From the NCBI GenBank assembly GCA_015484715.1, contig WFUY01000178.1, forward strand, positions 1 through 5,493: a stretch of 5,493 bases of DNA, given 5' to 3'. The notes under the pieces were generated by a model. That model saw only the letters and a program-made list of their open reading frames with translations. It was not told where the DNA came from and did not search any database. This stretch comes from Thermoflexales bacterium. Its GTDB lineage: Bacteria; Chloroflexota; Anaerolineae; S140-20. This document shows, one piece after another, positions 4,601 through 5,493 of this stretch. The translations under genes and the position numbers were made by a program. The stretch's first letter is position 1. Each line of letters opens with the position of its first letter.

Positions 4601-5493
4601 CAGACCTGTCGGTTCGTAGCGCAGGCCGGTGAGGAGGAAGAAATCAGAGAACGAGGAAGAGAAAAGCCCAGTACCCTTCCAGCCGGCAGGAAGCCCGGTG
4701 ACGGAGTTCAGGGACTGCGGGAGCGTGGCAGAAGGGGCCAGCGTCTGGGTCAAGACCTGATCCCTGTTACCGGTAGCCGCGTTCAAGAAGGTTGTTGTGA
4801 CCAGCAACGTCCTGGAGATCCCGTTGTAGAGGAAGTACTCGCTGTATGCCCCGCCATCGTCCTTCACCAGGCCAAGCAGGGGAGCCCAGGCGTAAAGGAA
4901 GTCGGATCCTCCGTGGGCCTCGGCCTCCCCCGTATCCCGCTCGTTCACGACCACCGTGACAAGGCTCTGCATCGAGGATACGAAGGCCACCCCCTGGAAG
5001 CCGACCGGTAAGGAGGGCAGGCTGTCCAGGTCCAGGATCCGAGCACCCAAAGGAGGCACGGAGAGGAACTCCTGGGCAACCGAACTCCCTCCCGAGTCGA
5101 GGAAATCCACGGCGACGTCGGCCGTTGTGATGGCATCGGTGTTCATCACAATGAGCCGGCTGTGCCAGCCATCTTGTCCTTTGTTGAGGAAAGGGGCCAG
5201 CAGAGCAACGCTGCTCGGCGGCTGCGGGCTTCCCTGGTAGAGCATCAACGTATCCCCAGGGGTGAAGTCGGCTCGACGCAGCCGGACGACGCACATCAAG
5301 GACTGGTCACCCTCCACCCTCGCCGTCCCCGTGAAGGGGACACCTAGGGTGGCCGAAAAGGTCTCCAACGGATAGACCACGCTGCTCAGTCCAGAGAGGA
5401 CATCTCCCAGGGAGTGTAGAGGAGATCCGTTTTCATCATACAGGGTCACGGTGAAAGAAAGGCGCACATCCATACCGTTGTAGATGATCAGAT
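1661..5493 (-). CDS. Large secreted multidomain protein: beta repeats, PPC domain, C25 (gingipain-like) peptidase, Ig-like domain (5' end outside window)
   Basis: The frame is open to the right edge. Numbering uses the ATG at 5473 as residue 1, but coding sense continues upstream (LIIYNG), so the true start lies outside. Order: four similar beta-rich modules to about 397; a PPC domain at about 403-562 (DAYEPNDTF, EDVDWYAVEI, GLYYILV) interrupted by five GVMRAI repeats (490-519); and a peptidase C25-like domain at about 590-985. Candidate catalytic residues are Cys888 in SWSMGCHAGLN and His853 or His850 in NAHFEHW, 35 or 38 residues earlier; RgpB gingipain uses His211 and Cys244. YLVLVGGDEQIPFYRVP (686-702) is also typical of the fold. 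A beta-rich region follows (about 1008-1160), then an Ig-like domain (about 1167-1250, DASGIHRVLVTW ... FFVQVVDRAGN) and the tail NRIFLPLVMKQ. It is probably an exported cysteine endopeptidase; substrate unknown, and the signal peptide is not visible. Confidence 0.9.
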   Translation of the reverse strand, partial: LIIYNGMDVRLSFTVTLYDENGSPLHSLGDVLSGLSSVVYPLETFSATLGVPFTGTARVEGDQSLMCVVRLRRADFTPGDTLMLYQGSPQPPSSVALLAPFLNKGQDGWHSRLIVMNTDAITTADVAVDFLDSGGSSVAQEFLSVPPLGARILDLDSLPSLPVGFQGVAFVSSMQSLVTVVVNERDTGEAEAHGGSDFLYAWAPLLGLVKDDGGAYSEYFLYNGISRTLLVTTTFLNAATGNRDQVLTQTLAPSATLPQSLNSVTGLPAGWKGTGLFSSSFSDFFLLTGLRYEPTGLAAGYGAAPSSWGSDFYPAAVPALVRMPDTASEIILWNSASAANPVTVTFYDLGGMTVHEITTTLAPNGSLSLDLRTMAELGSFFEGSATIQPAYDLYVLVLERYVPSDVFQDAYEPNDTFTTAYTISLDTDYYALIGHSEDVDWYAVEITRPSALSVTLDELPADYDLALFADLRTDPPATDANTLGDLQDSVDVDATGVMRAIGVMRAIGVMRAIGVMRAIGVMRAIGAGPETTPEQVSTLVYEPGLYYILVINNNGEWSGKPYHLRAQAVPLSQTPGCTWVPTYTLTAPMTPITGTYVPISGPLTLILVNKTRLDQTYGVTATAPLSQALKQLADHPSVRGLVIPVEQDSWVSTVYSDWNFNYCSVQKANAVGRAIREQIISPTLAAYPSIRYLVLVGGDEQIPFYRVPDEAKIANEREYRDAAKVKVGALYAALDQGFFLTDNFYAVRPGYELGWRGRRLWVPNLDLSVGRLVETPQEIQAVINAYLASPVISATTALATGYDFLNDSAQAISSTFGSMGLATQALVGDTWTRSDLVQAWPERSGGVPDLASINAHFEHWRSQPADYLSGLFYASDIATASNPFSGTLSWSMGCHAGLNVPDSNSTLPQAAMDFPQALARRGGFWLANTGYGYGMDDDIALSERLMFYFAQELGRSQKVPVGLAFSRAKRRYLGSLPAGGFGVYDEKILSEATLYGLPMVEVSVPTPLTPETRDISYTLSGPQFAGGLWMVTATIRPTLTLHTVSGTDRSGYFFSIAGNTQGNPGRPLQPRATVLITGPVGALPHGTLLLTGRYTEITGFDPYISRPVTDVALPEPGFAGQGWFPDQPFLVNRFGGLDRLVVVPGQYNGRTSMERIYTEMTLGVYYSYSSDFTPPAIVRVEARQFQSQASFAVFPRDASGIHRVLVTWSDGSGWRSFDLNPSPLGGWRGSLSGLSGEVTFFVQVVDRAGNVTVSSNKGAFFEPERNRIFLPLVMKQ
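1664..1693 (-). other. C-terminal 'FLPLVMKQ' tail, putative sorting or anchoring signal
   Basis: The last ten residues are RIFLPLVMKQ, directly after a short acidic/Asn linker (FEPERN). Many secreted Chloroflexota proteins I recall end in a very similar (I/V)(Y/F)LPLV(M/L/Q)(R/K) tail just before the stop. Its position as the terminal element, after unrelated domains, suggests a role in surface retention or secretion, but no mechanism is shown by the sequence. Confidence 0.55.
1724..1975 (-). other. Ig-like beta-sandwich domain near the C-terminus
   Basis: Residues about 1167-1250 begin TPPAIVRVEARQ, continue with ASFAVFPRDASGIHRVLVTW and end FFVQVVDRAGNVTVSSNKG. The 'D-x-SGI-x-x-V' turn and the closing 'V-x-V-V-D-x-AGN-x-x' strand are typical of bacterial Ig-like/Y_Y_Y-type modules that follow secreted proteases. 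It probably serves as a spacer or binding domain. Confidence 0.7.
2519..3706 (-). other. Peptidase C25-like catalytic domain
   Basis: Residues about 590-985 of the large protein. The region has alternating beta-strand and helix segments as in the caspase-like fold of gingipains: LTLILVNKTRL, VRGLVIPVEQD, SIRYLVLVGGDEQIPFYR, LDLSVGRLVE. The nucleophile candidate is Cys888 (TGT, 2812-2810) at the end of a hydrophobic strand. The His candidates are His853 (2917-2915) and His850 (2926-2924). The Cys is immediately followed by His889, giving a GCHAG signature that differs from the gingipain Cys context. Which His is catalytic cannot be settled by reading alone. Confidence 0.8.
3788..4267 (-). other. 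PPC (bacterial pre-peptidase C-terminal) domain with repeat insertion
   Basis: Residues about 403-562. The domain starts with the hallmark DAYEPNDTFTTAYTI, continues with EDVDWYAVEITRPSALSVTL and YDLALFADL, and closes with LVYEPGLYYILVINNNGEWS and a final YHLRAQ strand. PPC domains are small beta-sandwiches found next to secreted protease domains. Here the loop between the central and final strands is enlarged by an acidic linker and the GVMRAI repeats. Confidence 0.82.
3917..4006 (-). repeat. 18-bp tandem repeat, five units, in frame (GVMRAI x5)
   Basis: Five adjoining 18-bp units, on the plus strand 3917-3934, 3935-3952, 3953-3970, 3971-3988 and 3989-4006. The consensus is RATGGCYCGCATCACCCC. 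The units differ only at position 1 (G or A), position 7 (T in the first three, C in the last two) and one C-to-G change near the end of the last unit. On the minus strand each unit encodes Gly-Val-Met-Arg-Ala-Ile exactly, so gain or loss of a unit keeps the reading frame. The low divergence indicates recent expansion by slippage or unequal recombination. It lies in a loop of the PPC domain. Confidence 0.97.
4283..5493 (-). repeat. Four degenerate ~108-residue beta-rich protein repeats
   Basis: Equivalent segments begin near residues -5 (LIIYNGMDVRLSFTVTLYD), 106 (RLIVMNTDAITTADVAVDFL), 212 (YFLYNGISRTLLVTTTFLN) and 323 (EIILWNSASAANPVTVTFYD), spaced about 106-111 residues apart. Each shares a hydrophobic strand ending in Asn, an alternating strand with V/T-x-V/T-x-F/L, a turn with Gly, a 'L-x-P-x-(G/A/S)' strand, an aromatic-Gly segment (FQG, WKG, FEG, FTG) and a final strand ending in Arg. 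The linkers between copies carry Ala-Pro-hydrophobic motifs (LLAPFL, WAPLLG, VPALVR). I do not recognise the family. The first copy is cut by the window edge, so more copies may lie upstream. Confidence 0.7.

Overview
The window is GC-rich bacterial DNA in which all credible genes lie on the minus strand, so they read from the right edge to the left. The best guess for the source is Chloroflexota (Anaerolineae-like). Three features recalled from that phylum support this: a secreted protein ending in an 'FLPLV'-type tail, a Thr-Pro (TPTPTP) spacer before LysM domains, and a very large secreted C25-like protease with a PPC domain. This is recognition from memory, not a database result.

Layout in transcription order. 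(1) 5493-1661: a very large extracellular protein, cut at its 5' end by the window edge. It has four or more ~108-residue beta-rich repeats, then a PPC domain carrying an in-frame 18-bp x 5 tandem repeat, a gingipain-like (C25) protease domain, a beta-rich region, an Ig-like domain and a short conserved-looking C-terminal tail. (2) 1642-1259: a DUF192 protein starting 18 nt after the protease gene. (3) 1262-885: a small protein with a ribbon-helix-helix-like N-terminus and a DUF5678-like C-terminus, coupled to the DUF192 gene by an ATGA overlap. (4) 900-826: what looks like the leftover 3' end of a retropepsin-like aspartyl protease gene. (5) 824-1: a secreted or membrane-anchored protein with three LysM domains that runs off the left edge and probably continues into a cell-wall hydrolase or similar domain.

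The close packing and shared strand suggest one transcription unit or two consecutive ones. The large protease and the LysM protein both act outside the cytoplasm. DUF192 and the RHH/DUF5678 protein have no export signal and look cytoplasmic. No functional link between the four is shown by the sequence beyond co-orientation. The small-gene segment around 885-1262 is visibly lower in GC than the flanking LysM gene, which suggests a mobile gene module inserted and then partly eroded. No RNA genes, insertion sequences, CRISPR arrays or convincing terminators were seen. The only non-coding stretches are the 18-nt gap at 1643-1660 and the roughly 60 bases at 825-884.
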